From: Paracoccaceae bacterium | GTDB lineage: Bacteria; Pseudomonadota; Alphaproteobacteria; Rhodobacterales; Rhodobacteraceae | Direction: 5' to 3' | Length of the DNA stretch: 35,192 nt | Assembly (NCBI GenBank): GCA_026995265.1 | Contig: JALWPC010000636.1 | Span: 1 to 35,192 of the forward strand | In this document: in pieces, positions 28,514-35,192 of the stretch | How the letters are laid out: every line of letters begins with the position of its first letter | Position numbering within the stretch: the first letter of the stretch is position 1 | Notes under the pieces: generated by a model | Told to the model about the DNA's origin: nothing | The model's input: only the letters and a program-made list of their open reading frames with translations | Database searches by the model: none | Position numbers and translations under genes: made by a program

Positions 28514-29515
28514 CTATGGAGCCGAATCATACAGTTTCGCCATATGCAGCGGGTTGCACATCGTCAGTTGGCCTTTGAAACCAATGTGCTGAACGATTGC
28601 GTCCTGATTTACAGGAACGCGCTTCCCGCCGATGCTGGCGAAATTGCGATCTGGGTGGTAACGGAATTTCAATGACTTCGTGTCAATGAAATAGGTCGTG
28701 TTGGCGGGCATGGCAGACCCAATGCCGCCTTCAAGCACCACATCGACAGACTTTCCGCCGCCGTAATACTTAAGCGTTGTGAAGCCCAAAGCACCCAGCT
28801 CGTTTTCGTCTTGAATACGCTGGATAGCCGTTGTGGCCGCCGTGTAAGCGATATAATGCTCTTGCGAACACAGGATCAAATCAGGCCCCTGCATCCCACG
28901 GCTACGCTCGATCATAATCGTGTCAAAGATTTCTTTGACAGAAGATGAATCAACGCCGGTGTAACCGCTGAAATAGCTGTTGGCATCATAACTTGTGGTG
29001 CGCCATATGGCGTTGGCAGAACGGTCAATCCCGCCATAGGTGCCCGTGTTGACCACCGTAGGGATTGCCAGTTGAAGGCCGCCAATTTGGTTAGAGGCGG
29101 TGCCGTCGCTGTGTAAGTCCTCAACAAAACGGTCGATCAGTTCTTGTTCCGCCGCTTCGGTGTGGACTTTCATAATATCCATGAGTTGAGCCTTGCCCGC
29201 ATTGTCGGTCAGCTCGTCGCCGGATAATGTGATCGAAACAGCCGCCATGCGGGGGGTGAACACCGCATCATTGATCAGCTCTTTCGGGGTTGGATTCAAG
29301 AAGTCATAGCGGTTATAGCGCGTATAGCTCCCGGTTTCCTGATACAAAAGGCGCTCGCGGATTTCCGGCCCTGAATAGGGCTTCCATCCTTTGCGCCGCT
29401 TCATGGTATACAGTAAGGCGTTCGCATTGGACACAAGGTCCTGATACCCTTTGGAGCGTTCCTCAAGGGCAAGCGAAAGCGTTTCCTGCAACCGCTCAGT
29501 CGATGTGAGTGGCAT
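28514..29515 (-). CDS. Major capsid protein, 333 aa
   Basis: The position right after scaffold, the length, and segments such as YKPYSGPEIRERLLY-like GWKPYSGPEIRERLLYQETG, PRMAAVSITLSGDELTDNAG, FDTIMIERSRGMQGPDLILC and FIDTKSLKFRYHPDRNF agree with an HK97-fold phage coat protein. The family is common in alphaproteobacterial phages. The N-terminal helix (STERLQETLSLALEERSKGY) would act with scaffold. No cleavage site or protease gene is seen, so maturation is probably without proteolysis. Confidence 0.88.
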   Translation of the reverse strand: MPLTSTERLQETLSLALEERSKGYQDLVSNANALLYTMKRRKGWKPYSGPEIRERLLYQETGSYTRYNRYDFLNPTPKELINDAVFTPRMAAVSITLSGDELTDNAGKAQLMDIMKVHTEAAEQELIDRFVEDLHSDGTASNQIGGLQLAIPTVVNTGTYGGIDRSANAIWRTTSYDANSYFSGYTGVDSSSVKEIFDTIMIERSRGMQGPDLILCSQEHYIAYTAATTAIQRIQDENELGALGFTTLKYYGGGKSVDVVLEGGIGSAMPANTTYFIDTKSLKFRYHPDRNFASIGGKRVPVNQDAIVQHIGFKGQLTMCNPLHMAKLYDSAP

Positions 29516-29548
29516 AGTTTACTTCCTTTCGATTTTAATGGAGATGAA

Positions 29549-30526
29549 TCAAAGACCGGCCCTTGCGAAGGCTTGGTCAAATACATCATCAATGTTTTTG
29601 GGGTCCGGCGATTGCGTGCGGGATGAACCGCTACCCGTTCTGCCTTTCACCTGCTTTGCTCCCTTGCGCGTTTGAGGCGCTGGATTGCCCGTTTCTTGGG
29701 CTCGCGGCGCGGGGTTGATCCGTTCCGCTATTTCATACGCTTCTTCAAGCGTTTTCGCTTGGCCCGACTGGATTTGCCGACCCATGATAACCCGCAACTC
29801 CTCGAACCGTGGATGCTCCGCAGCAAACGCATCTATCTGCGCTTGCGTCCGGCTAGCCTCCTGCTCTTGCAGTGCGCCCGTTATCCGCTGCATTTCCGCC
29901 TGCTGTTGGGCAATCTGGTTTTGCAGCTCGCTTATTTTTGTTTCATATTGCGAAGTTTGCGCCGTCGGCTCCTCATAGACAATCTGCTCGGCCAATTCGT
30001 TCAGTGACTTCCCCATGGTCCTTTGCACAAGAAAATCCAACCCCTTCATAGGGTTTTCAACCAGCATTTGCTCCGCCTGATTAAACCGCTGGAACGCCGT
30101 TTTCAAATCCGTGTTATTCTGGCGGCAAATCTCGTCAAATTCCGCCAATTCATTCCAGCGTTCGGCGGGCTCTTTGTATTTCTCTATCCCCGCCGTCATT
30201 TCGCTAATGGCGCGGTCAATCTCGGCCCTTACAGGGACCGGAACATCTTTCCAAGCATCCTTAGCCAGCTTATTAAAGCGGTCGGGGGCTTCGTCAAAGC
30301 CTGTCTTTTGTTCTTCCTGTTCTTCTTCCGGTTTCTCATCAGCAGGTTCTTCCTCCGCCTCAATCGGATCATCGCGCCCCCGGTCATCGGTTTCCTCCGC
30401 ATCTTCCGCAGGCGGTTCGGTTTTGTCAAACGCCGCGTCGAATATGCCGTCAATGTCCTTCGGCGCTTCTTCGGCTTCGGGCGCGGTTTCATCTTCAGTG
30501 GGCGCTTCTTCTGTAATTTCCGTCAT
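29549..30526 (-). CDS. Scaffolding protein, 325 aa
   Basis: The first 75 residues are very acidic and Glu/Asp/Pro-rich. The middle is a long coiled coil (KISELQNQIAQQQAEMQRIT), and the end is basic (RKGAKQVKGRTGSGSSRTQS). This, with its place between portal and coat, is the scaffold pattern. A motif KDIDGIFDAAFDK at 23-35 recurs as KNIDDVFDQAFAR at 310-322, so both ends may bind coat or portal. It probably directs procapsid assembly and leaves before packaging. Confidence 0.85.
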   Translation of the reverse strand: MTEITEEAPTEDETAPEAEEAPKDIDGIFDAAFDKTEPPAEDAEETDDRGRDDPIEAEEEPADEKPEEEQEEQKTGFDEAPDRFNKLAKDAWKDVPVPVRAEIDRAISEMTAGIEKYKEPAERWNELAEFDEICRQNNTDLKTAFQRFNQAEQMLVENPMKGLDFLVQRTMGKSLNELAEQIVYEEPTAQTSQYETKISELQNQIAQQQAEMQRITGALQEQEASRTQAQIDAFAAEHPRFEELRVIMGRQIQSGQAKTLEEAYEIAERINPAPRAQETGNPAPQTRKGAKQVKGRTGSGSSRTQSPDPKNIDDVFDQAFARAGL

Positions 30527-30530
30527 GTGA

Positions 30531-30549
30531 TTCCTTTCTGAAAGGGCGT
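30531..30549 (-). repeat. Palindromic ribosome-site repeat, copy 1
   Basis: This is identical over 19 bases to 27977-27995. It fills most of the gap between the 108-aa gene (stop at 30551) and the scaffold start (30526). Its inverted repeat CCTTTC-A-GAAAGG includes the scaffold ribosome site. Confidence 0.7.
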
Positions 30550-30550
30550 G

Positions 30551-30877
30551 TTAGTCTAAAAGCCCGGTTTTCTGCGCGGCGTGCTTGAGCGCCGTTTCAA
30601 TCGCAGCCCTATCCGGGATGGGTTTCGGCTTTGGCGTGACGGGCGCGTCATTGCCTAATTCAATAACGCCCGCCTCCCTATAGGTCTTTCTTAGCGCGGA
30701 TTTGCTTTCATATATTTTGCCGTCAAGCTGCGATTGCACGCCGTCCATGGTATCGCTGATGATGTAGGGCGTTGGCCCTGTGCGCATGTCGCGCTTTCTC
30801 GGGTAGCATTCGGACGGCCACGGCTCGTCTAAATCGTGCCAACCGCCACAAACCTTACATAACCGCTCGCGGGCCAT
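30551..30877 (-). CDS. Small zinc-binding-type head protein, 108 aa
   Basis: The N-terminus LCKVCGGWHDLDEPWPSECY has a CxxC and a later Cys/His set suggestive of a metal site. After that comes TPYIISDTMDGVQSQLDGKI, then YESKSALRKTYREAGVIELG, a pattern found in small proteins encoded after portal genes in podoviruses and related phages. It overlaps the portal gene by 23 bp. Function is unknown. A structural or assembly role is likely. Confidence 0.7.
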   Translation of the reverse strand: MARERLCKVCGGWHDLDEPWPSECYPRKRDMRTGPTPYIISDTMDGVQSQLDGKIYESKSALRKTYREAGVIELGNDAPVTPKPKPIPDRAAIETALKHAAQKTGLLD

Positions 30878-32771
30878 TTAGTATCCTCATAGTTTCTGCT
30901 TTCGTTTTTTCAGTGTCCGCCACGGTCTCGCCAATCTCGGCCTTGGCTTTGGCTTCTTCAATTTGAACCTTTTTATCTTCCCGCGCCTGCTTGGCTTTTT
31001 CCAATTCAACACGCGGATTCGGCGCGGGCGGCGTGGGTTGCTCCATAACTTTGATAAATTCGTCAATCGCTTGCGATGTGCTGCGGCTAATCCGGAAGGC
31101 CTGCGCCATGTCTTTTAACAATGACCCCGCCAACTTCGCCATGCGCGGCTCCCCCTGCACCAACGGCCCCATTTGCGCCATGAAGCCGCCAACCGCCCCG
31201 ATAAACTCACTCGCCCGCTGCTTAGCCGCCTGTTCGTCGGGCTGAATTGTGGAATCGGTCTCGATCTCCAACAAGAACGGGCGCATCCGGCCCTGGCGCA
31301 ATATACCCACAGCCCTTTCAAATGTCACCGTTTGGCGTAATTGCGCCGCCTTGGCTTGCGCCTGCTGCATGATTTGCGACGCGTCACCACCCTGCATCAC
31401 CGCTTGTTCGGCTTGGCGGTTGGCCTGCGCAAATATCATCTGCACTTGTCGCTCGATTTGCGCTTCGCGCGGCATTTCCACCATTTGCGACCAGTTAGCC
31501 AATTCTTCGATGCTGGCATTTTCAGATAATATTTCGCCAACCATCTTGGCAATATCGGCGCACATTCGGACCATGCCTTGAACCCGGTCCTTAATCCGCA
31601 CCGAGCCATATTGTGATTTTAATTGCTGCGCCCCAAGCGTTTCATTCGGGTTTGTCGCGCCGCGCATCACATCCGACAGCCCGGAAACCTGATAAACATC
31701 ATCAATAAGCTGCCGCCGTATTAAAATGCACTGCGTTATGGTGTTGGCAACCTCCTGCACGGGCATCCACGACACGGACGCGGCTATGCCGCCCGCCGCC
31801 AGCGCGGCGCTATCCGGAACCGGAACCAGCATTTGCCGGTCCGATAAATTATTAAACGCTTTTTCGATGCTTTCACCGAGATCGGTCCCAGACGCATAAA
31901 ACCCAACCATTCTAAGCGCGTTCGAAAGCGCGGAAATGCGGGCCGTCATGCGGTTTATGTCGTCAAGCTGATCCCGGTAAAATAATTGGTCCGGGACGGG
32001 CAACAGGCTATCCGGTTCGCGGGTTGTGTAAACAGGCTCGGGGCACGGGAAAAACCCCTCCAAATCAAGCGGCGGCTCGCTTTCGTCCAAAACATGGTCA
32101 AGGCCCTGTGCCACCCAGACCACCTTGTTCTTTCCTTTATGCCAGATTTCCCAAATGGCTTTTTTGGGATTTTCTTCCTTCCAGTCTATCGCTTCATTTT
32201 CTTGCTTCTTGCGGGCCTCAATGGTCCGGAACACATCGCCGAACCGCGCCACGCCTTCTTCTTCCGTTAGATACGCCCGCCGCGCGACCCATTCCACATC
32301 GTCCCAACACTCGGCCTGGTTGTGCAAAAAATCCCTTTGCGCCAGCGCCTCGACGGTTAGCCCGTCCCCATCATACACAACCCACGCAACGGCCCGCCCC
32401 GTTAGGGCCAGCCGGTCGCGCAACTGTATAGCAGCCCCGTGGACATTGGCGCCCTCCATCGCCCCAGCGATAGACCGCTCCAAAATTTCCGCAGCCTCAC
32501 GCAAGCCCCCGCCCGTGTTGCCGTGCTTTGTGTCGACAAGCGGGACCGGCGCGCGGGAATATATAGAGGGCTTCATAACCTCTAGATTGGCCCAAAATAT
32601 TTGCATCTCGGTGTCATTCGCCGCGCCGGACAGATTTTTTAGGCTTGCATATTGCTTTTTCAGCTTCTCACAAACATCAAAATATTTGCCAAAATAATCT
32701 TGCGCCCGCTGCAATTCGTCGAGCCAATAGCGCGATGTGCTTTTCTTTTCATCCATTATAGCGTCATCCAT
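30855..32771 (-). CDS. Portal protein, 638 aa
   Basis: It begins in a TAATG junction with the large terminase. Features include EMQIFWANLEVMKPSIYSRA, RDRLALTGRAVAWVVYDGDG, CPEPVYTTREPDSLLPVPDQ, and DQLDDINRMTARISALSNAL, which agree with portals of podoviruses without a tail tube. A long helical C-terminal barrel-type region follows (QIMQQAQAKAAQLRQTVTFE to KAKAEIGETVADTEKTKAET). It forms the DNA channel at one vertex. The first 15 bp of the gene are tandemly duplicated, giving two in-frame starts (residues 1 and 6). Confidence 0.88.
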   Translation of the reverse strand: MDDAIMDEKKSTSRYWLDELQRAQDYFGKYFDVCEKLKKQYASLKNLSGAANDTEMQIFWANLEVMKPSIYSRAPVPLVDTKHGNTGGGLREAAEILERSIAGAMEGANVHGAAIQLRDRLALTGRAVAWVVYDGDGLTVEALAQRDFLHNQAECWDDVEWVARRAYLTEEEGVARFGDVFRTIEARKKQENEAIDWKEENPKKAIWEIWHKGKNKVVWVAQGLDHVLDESEPPLDLEGFFPCPEPVYTTREPDSLLPVPDQLFYRDQLDDINRMTARISALSNALRMVGFYASGTDLGESIEKAFNNLSDRQMLVPVPDSAALAAGGIAASVSWMPVQEVANTITQCILIRRQLIDDVYQVSGLSDVMRGATNPNETLGAQQLKSQYGSVRIKDRVQGMVRMCADIAKMVGEILSENASIEELANWSQMVEMPREAQIERQVQMIFAQANRQAEQAVMQGGDASQIMQQAQAKAAQLRQTVTFERAVGILRQGRMRPFLLEIETDSTIQPDEQAAKQRASEFIGAVGGFMAQMGPLVQGEPRMAKLAGSLLKDMAQAFRISRSTSQAIDEFIKVMEQPTPPAPNPRVELEKAKQAREDKKVQIEEAKAKAEIGETVADTEKTKAETMRILNGPRAVM

Positions 32772-32778
32772 TATAGCG
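32749..32778 (-). repeat. Tandem 15-bp duplication at the portal start
   Basis: The 15-bp unit TCATCCATTATAGCG (plus strand) occurs twice without interruption at 32749-32763 and 32764-32778. It covers the terminase stop and the portal start, so the portal has two candidate start codons, each preceded by the same bases. It looks like a recent duplication in frame. Confidence 0.85.
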
Positions 32779-34096
32779 CCGGCCTCAGTCTAACTTCATC
32801 ATCGGGGTCCGGCAAAATATAGGCCGGGTCAATATGTTTGGGCGGCCTTGGCCCTCGCTCTTTCGGCGGAACGGGCATCCGTGCGTTCACGGCGTATTCG
32901 CCAAATGCGTCCGCGCCGTGGCTATTTTCATCGTGGTTGGCGCCGCCAAACAATCCAGTTGCCCTTATTTGTTTCCGGCTGTAGCCACGCAACCGCTTTA
33001 GCCCGAGCGCGCACTTGGTTTCGTCAAACCAGCAAATGGGCAAAATCTTTCGCGTCGCCGCTATGCGTTCATTAGGGTTCTTGGCCACCCCGATATTTAC
33101 ATTTTTGAGGCCCAAATCATACAGGCCCTGGAGCCGTTGTTTCCCACCGTTGCCCCATTCGCGCACCTTGACGTCATGCGGCAAAAAATGGCGGTCATAG
33201 CGGTGGCCCTTGGGCTCGATCAATTCCGGCCAGAAATAATCAGGCCCCTCGCCGTCTATCTCGAAATAGTCAATCACATTGAGGCGGGTCGCGCTGATCC
33301 GCTGAAAAAACCAAATCGCCGTATAGTCATCTATGCCAATATCCCAAGCCGTCTGGACGGGCAGGCCCGGCAAATGTGGAACCACCCCAATCCGCCGGTC
33401 CCGCTCGGCGTCGCCCATCTGGCGCGAATAATAAGCCGCCTCGGTAAATATCTCATAGCCACCACCCCAAACATGGGCCGCCATGTCGGGGTCGTTTCGA
33501 TAATCGGCCTCCATATCGCGGCGCAACACATCGGGAAACCATGGATTGTCGCCCCAGTTAGCCTTAACAACGGTCATCGTTTCGGGTTCAAAATGCTGGC
33601 GAAACATTTTATCCACGGCATCCGTGTCGTGCCTGGGATTCCAGCTAAACCAAATCTCTGAGCCCTCCTTACGGATGGTTGGACGTAACATTTTCAGCGA
33701 CCGAGCGCTTAGCGTTTGAGCCTCCTCAACCCATGCGCCGTCGAATCCCTCGAGGCTTTTTATGGACTCAGCGTTGTAATTTTGCATCCCGCGAAAAATA
33801 ATCAGCGAGCCATTGCGACCCCTGATTTCACTGTCCGTCACCTCAAAATCAGCGCCAAGCCCGAATTTCTGGATTTTGTCTTCCAGCAATTGCTTGACAG
33901 AATCCTTGATCGTGTTTTGGACTTCGCGGATGCAAACGAAACGATAACCCGATTTTGCTAGCGCGCTTATTATTACCTGTTCGCCAAAAAAATGAGACTT
34001 GCCGGACCCACGCCCCCCATAGGCGCCCTTGTAGCGCTTTGGCGATAGCAGGGGCTTAAACACCCGCGCCGTTTCAATCCTCAAAATTCTGGCCAT
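32771..34096 (-). CDS. terL: Terminase large subunit (PBSX/Terminase_3 type), 441 aa
   Basis: Walker A is GGRGSGKS at 27-34, Walker B plus catalytic glutamate is GAWVEEA at 120-126, and the coupling motif is WFSWNPR at about 149-155. The nuclease domain opens with TAWDIGIDDYTAI (D252) and has the late acidic motif HGADAFGEY. This is an intact packaging motor with ATPase and RNase H-like nuclease. The PBSX-like type usually goes with headful packaging, which agrees with the circularly closed assembly. No ribosome site stands out, so translation may be coupled to the micro-ORF upstream. Confidence 0.93.
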   Translation of the reverse strand: MARILRIETARVFKPLLSPKRYKGAYGGRGSGKSHFFGEQVIISALAKSGYRFVCIREVQNTIKDSVKQLLEDKIQKFGLGADFEVTDSEIRGRNGSLIIFRGMQNYNAESIKSLEGFDGAWVEEAQTLSARSLKMLRPTIRKEGSEIWFSWNPRHDTDAVDKMFRQHFEPETMTVVKANWGDNPWFPDVLRRDMEADYRNDPDMAAHVWGGGYEIFTEAAYYSRQMGDAERDRRIGVVPHLPGLPVQTAWDIGIDDYTAIWFFQRISATRLNVIDYFEIDGEGPDYFWPELIEPKGHRYDRHFLPHDVKVREWGNGGKQRLQGLYDLGLKNVNIGVAKNPNERIAATRKILPICWFDETKCALGLKRLRGYSRKQIRATGLFGGANHDENSHGADAFGEYAVNARMPVPPKERGPRPPKHIDPAYILPDPDDEVRLRPAL

Positions 34097-34111
34097 TTTT
34101 AGCCGTTTCTG

Positions 34112-34195
34112 CTACTGTTTGGCGCCGGGCAATGTGTTCGGCCCATGGGGCCACCGCACTCGGCCCAATAATTTCAATGCCTTAGCGCGGCTCAT
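34112..34195 (-). other. Gap between terminase subunits with a 27-codon frame
   Basis: Between terminase genes (34097-34211) the only leftward frame has 27 codons (ATG at 34195, stop 34112) and no ribosome site. A small inverted repeat TTAGCA-CGATA-TGCTAA (34199-34215) straddles the small-terminase stop. The gap may be regulatory rather than coding. Confidence 0.25.
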
Positions 34196-34211
34196 TTTTT
34201 AGCACGATATG

Positions 34212-34472
34212 CTAAGCTTTGTCTTCCCCGCCGTCAACGATGACCGTTTCAATGCGTTGGACCTGTATGGGCCCGTCATTAGGCCCCGTCAGCTCCATCG
34301 CTTTAAGGTCAGGCAATACTTTGTTTAGCAAAGTCTTTGCGGCATTAACTTGTTGCGCGTCGGCCTCTACCTCGCCCATGGCAATCTTGCTCATGCGATT
34401 GATTAGTTGGCTTGCCCTGATCTTGGCTCGGCAAGCCTCATTGTGCCTGTATCCCTTTTTTCTTCCAGCCAT
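34212..34472 (-). CDS. Terminase small subunit-like protein, 86 aa
   Basis: I chose the ATG at 34472 (MAGRKKGYRHNEACRAKIRA). The sequence is basic at the start, with a helical middle (LINRMSKIAMGEVEADAQQV, then NAAKTLLNKVLPDLKAMEL) that matches small proteins encoded before TerL, in which N(A)AKxLLxKxLPDLKAxE is frequent. It probably forms the ring that recognises the packaging start. Only 86 residues, it is shorter than most TerS. It is the first gene of the late operon. Confidence 0.75.
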   Translation of the reverse strand: MAGRKKGYRHNEACRAKIRASQLINRMSKIAMGEVEADAQQVNAAKTLLNKVLPDLKAMELTGPNDGPIQVQRIETVIVDGGEDKA

Positions 34473-34519
34473 GGTTTTCCGTGTGGTTGTGCGTTGCAAC
34501 ATACGGGCCGACCGTATCA

Positions 34520-34628
34520 GGCCGATTGTGGCTGTGGCGCTTCCTAAAAGCCGTGGTTCGCGACCACCACTAAACCGCCCGCATTGTCTGATTGTGGCCT
34601 ATTGATAACCTGATTTGGCCGATTATGG
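34520..34628. repeat. Three GATTRTGG repeats upstream of the small terminase gene
   Basis: GATTGTGG at 34524-34531 and 34590-34597, and GATTATGG at 34621-34628, lie in the 262-bp divergent gap between the terminase and the 34735 gene. The first and third are extended to GGCCGATTRTGG. A hairpin ATACGG-GCCGA-CCGTAT stands at 34501-34517. Sites for a regulator or for the small terminase (pac) are possible. No late promoter can be named with confidence. Confidence 0.4.
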
Positions 34629-34677
34629 AACCCCCTTAGCATATAATTGTTATTTTCTGGAAACCTACATTTTTCTG

Positions 34678-34705
34678 TTGCTATATTTTTTATAGGTGCT
34701 ATGTT
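34678..34705 (+). promoter_or_regulatory. Possible rightward promoter with extended -10
   Basis: TTGCTA (34678-34683), a 16-bp spacer and TATGTT (34700-34705) preceded by TG (extended -10 TGCTATGTT) would start transcription near 34712, just before the AAGGAG site of the gene at 34735. Both hexamers match consensus at four of six bases. Confidence 0.4.
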
Positions 34706-34734
34706 TGACGGGTGGTTAGCAAGGAGAAAATGAA

Positions 34735-35192
34735 ATGACCATGCACAAACACTCAAACAATTGTGATCTAGCAGGCGGGCGCGATGCTGCCTATATGACT
34801 CTATCCGGTCCAAATGTATTGCAATTGCGTGACATTGCAAAAGCGCATGGGATCGAATGGCATCATGCAGCCGGTCACAATTCAGGGCGCCAAGTAATTG
34901 CGTTTTTTCCCAAAAACGCTGACGAAATTGCAGCCGTCAATAGACTGGCTGAGGCTGTTGACCAAGCGGCAATGGCTGAAAAAGCTAAAAAAGAGGCGCT
35001 CAAAAAAGCGGGCTTGCCAACATCAAAAGCGGCGCTCTGGCGCCATTTAGAATCTAATGGCGATGTTGACCATGGGTTTGGTTGTGTTGATTATAAAATT
35101 GGCAAATATGGCCCATTTGTGCCCGGCTTTGGCGAGCCGGATGGGCGCTATTATTTTGATAGCGAAGCGCTTGCCACCGCCGCTAAAAAATT
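34735..35192 (+). CDS. 5' part of junction-spanning hypothetical gene (156 aa in all)
   Basis: The ATG at 34735 has AAGGAG 8 bases upstream. The frame runs to the end of the window and continues at base 128 (through the repeat, base 3) to the stop at 140, giving 156 residues. Visible parts are a beta-alpha start (TLSGPNVLQLRDIAKAHGIE), a charged helix (AVDQAAMAEKAKKEALKKAG) and an aromatic C-terminal region. I do not recognise the family. Rightward direction and position next to the terminase promoter region suggest an early or regulatory gene. Confidence 0.7.
   Translation, partial: MTMHKHSNNCDLAGGRDAAYMTLSGPNVLQLRDIAKAHGIEWHHAAGHNSGRQVIAFFPKNADEIAAVNRLAEAVDQAAMAEKAKKEALKKAGLPTSKAALWRHLESNGDVDHGFGCVDYKIGKYGPFVPGFGEPDGRYYFDSEALATAAKK
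35066..35192. repeat. Right copy of 127-bp terminal repeat
   Basis: Identical to 1-127. It closes the sequence into a circle of 35,065 bp and lies inside the coding sequence of the split gene. Confidence 0.95.

Noticed and set aside
30023-30541. Long plus-strand frame opposite the scaffold gene
   Set aside because: It is the antisense shadow of the acidic scaffold: Arg/Phe-rich, without a ribosome site and fully covered by a well-supported gene.
34544-34840. Leftward 98-codon frame across the terminase promoter region
   Set aside because: It overlaps the rightward gene at 34735 and its regulatory region, has no domain, and its start lies inside a better-supported gene.

Overview
The window is a complete, circularly closed genome of a short-tailed phage (podovirus). 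Its first 127 bases are repeated exactly as its last 127 bases, so the unique circle is 35,065 bp, and one gene (start at 34735, stop at 140) is cut by the arbitrary opening point. There is a full head and short-tail gene set (small and large terminase, portal, scaffold, coat, decoration, adaptor, stabilisation-type protein, three ejection-type proteins, tail spike). I see no tape-measure or tail-tube gene. I also see no integrase, DNA polymerase, helicase, primase or RNA polymerase, so replication must use the host replisome. A GcrA-like protein, a stand-alone DnaA domain IV-like protein, an ERF/YqaJ pair, DUF1353, DUF5131 and DUF4326 point to an alphaproteobacterial host. This host call is inference; mid-range GC by eye agrees with it.

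Layout: (1) A short rightward block (34735 across the junction to 802) carries three small genes, one a helix-turn-helix protein. (2) A leftward replication and regulation operon runs from 5526 down to 783: a small repressor-like protein, a DnaA domain IV-like protein, two unlisted small membrane proteins, several HTH proteins, a PD-(D/E)XK nuclease-like protein, an HNH endonuclease, a winged-helix initiator-like protein and a helicase-loader-like protein. (3) A divergent control region at 5527-5645 has two near-consensus promoters and repeated TTGGCC half-sites. (4) A rightward early operon (5646 to about 13.9 kb) carries ERF annealing protein, YqaJ exonuclease, many small proteins, a DUF968/Ref-like protein, DUF5131 and several micro-ORFs. 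Two micro-ORFs are C-terminal stubs of known families (DUF4326 and a DNA methyltransferase). (5) Hairpins at 13.86-14.09 kb separate the converging operons. (6) A leftward late operon (34472 down to 14211) encodes packaging, head, tail and lysis. Most late genes are joined by ATGA, TAATG or TAAATG junctions.

The most interesting signal is inside the initiator gene at about 2334-2466. Six GTGA/TCAC half-sites alternate in orientation every 11-12 bp. Beside them are an AT-rich tract and two tandem identical 13-mers whose period is not a multiple of three. This has the layout of an intragenic replication origin like that in the lambda O gene. Other notable points are a probably leaderless repressor mRNA, an isolated opposite-strand membrane-protein gene in the tail module, an extra lipoprotein gene in the lysis cassette, a strong terminator just after the coat/decoration genes, and a scaffold with the same short motif at both ends.
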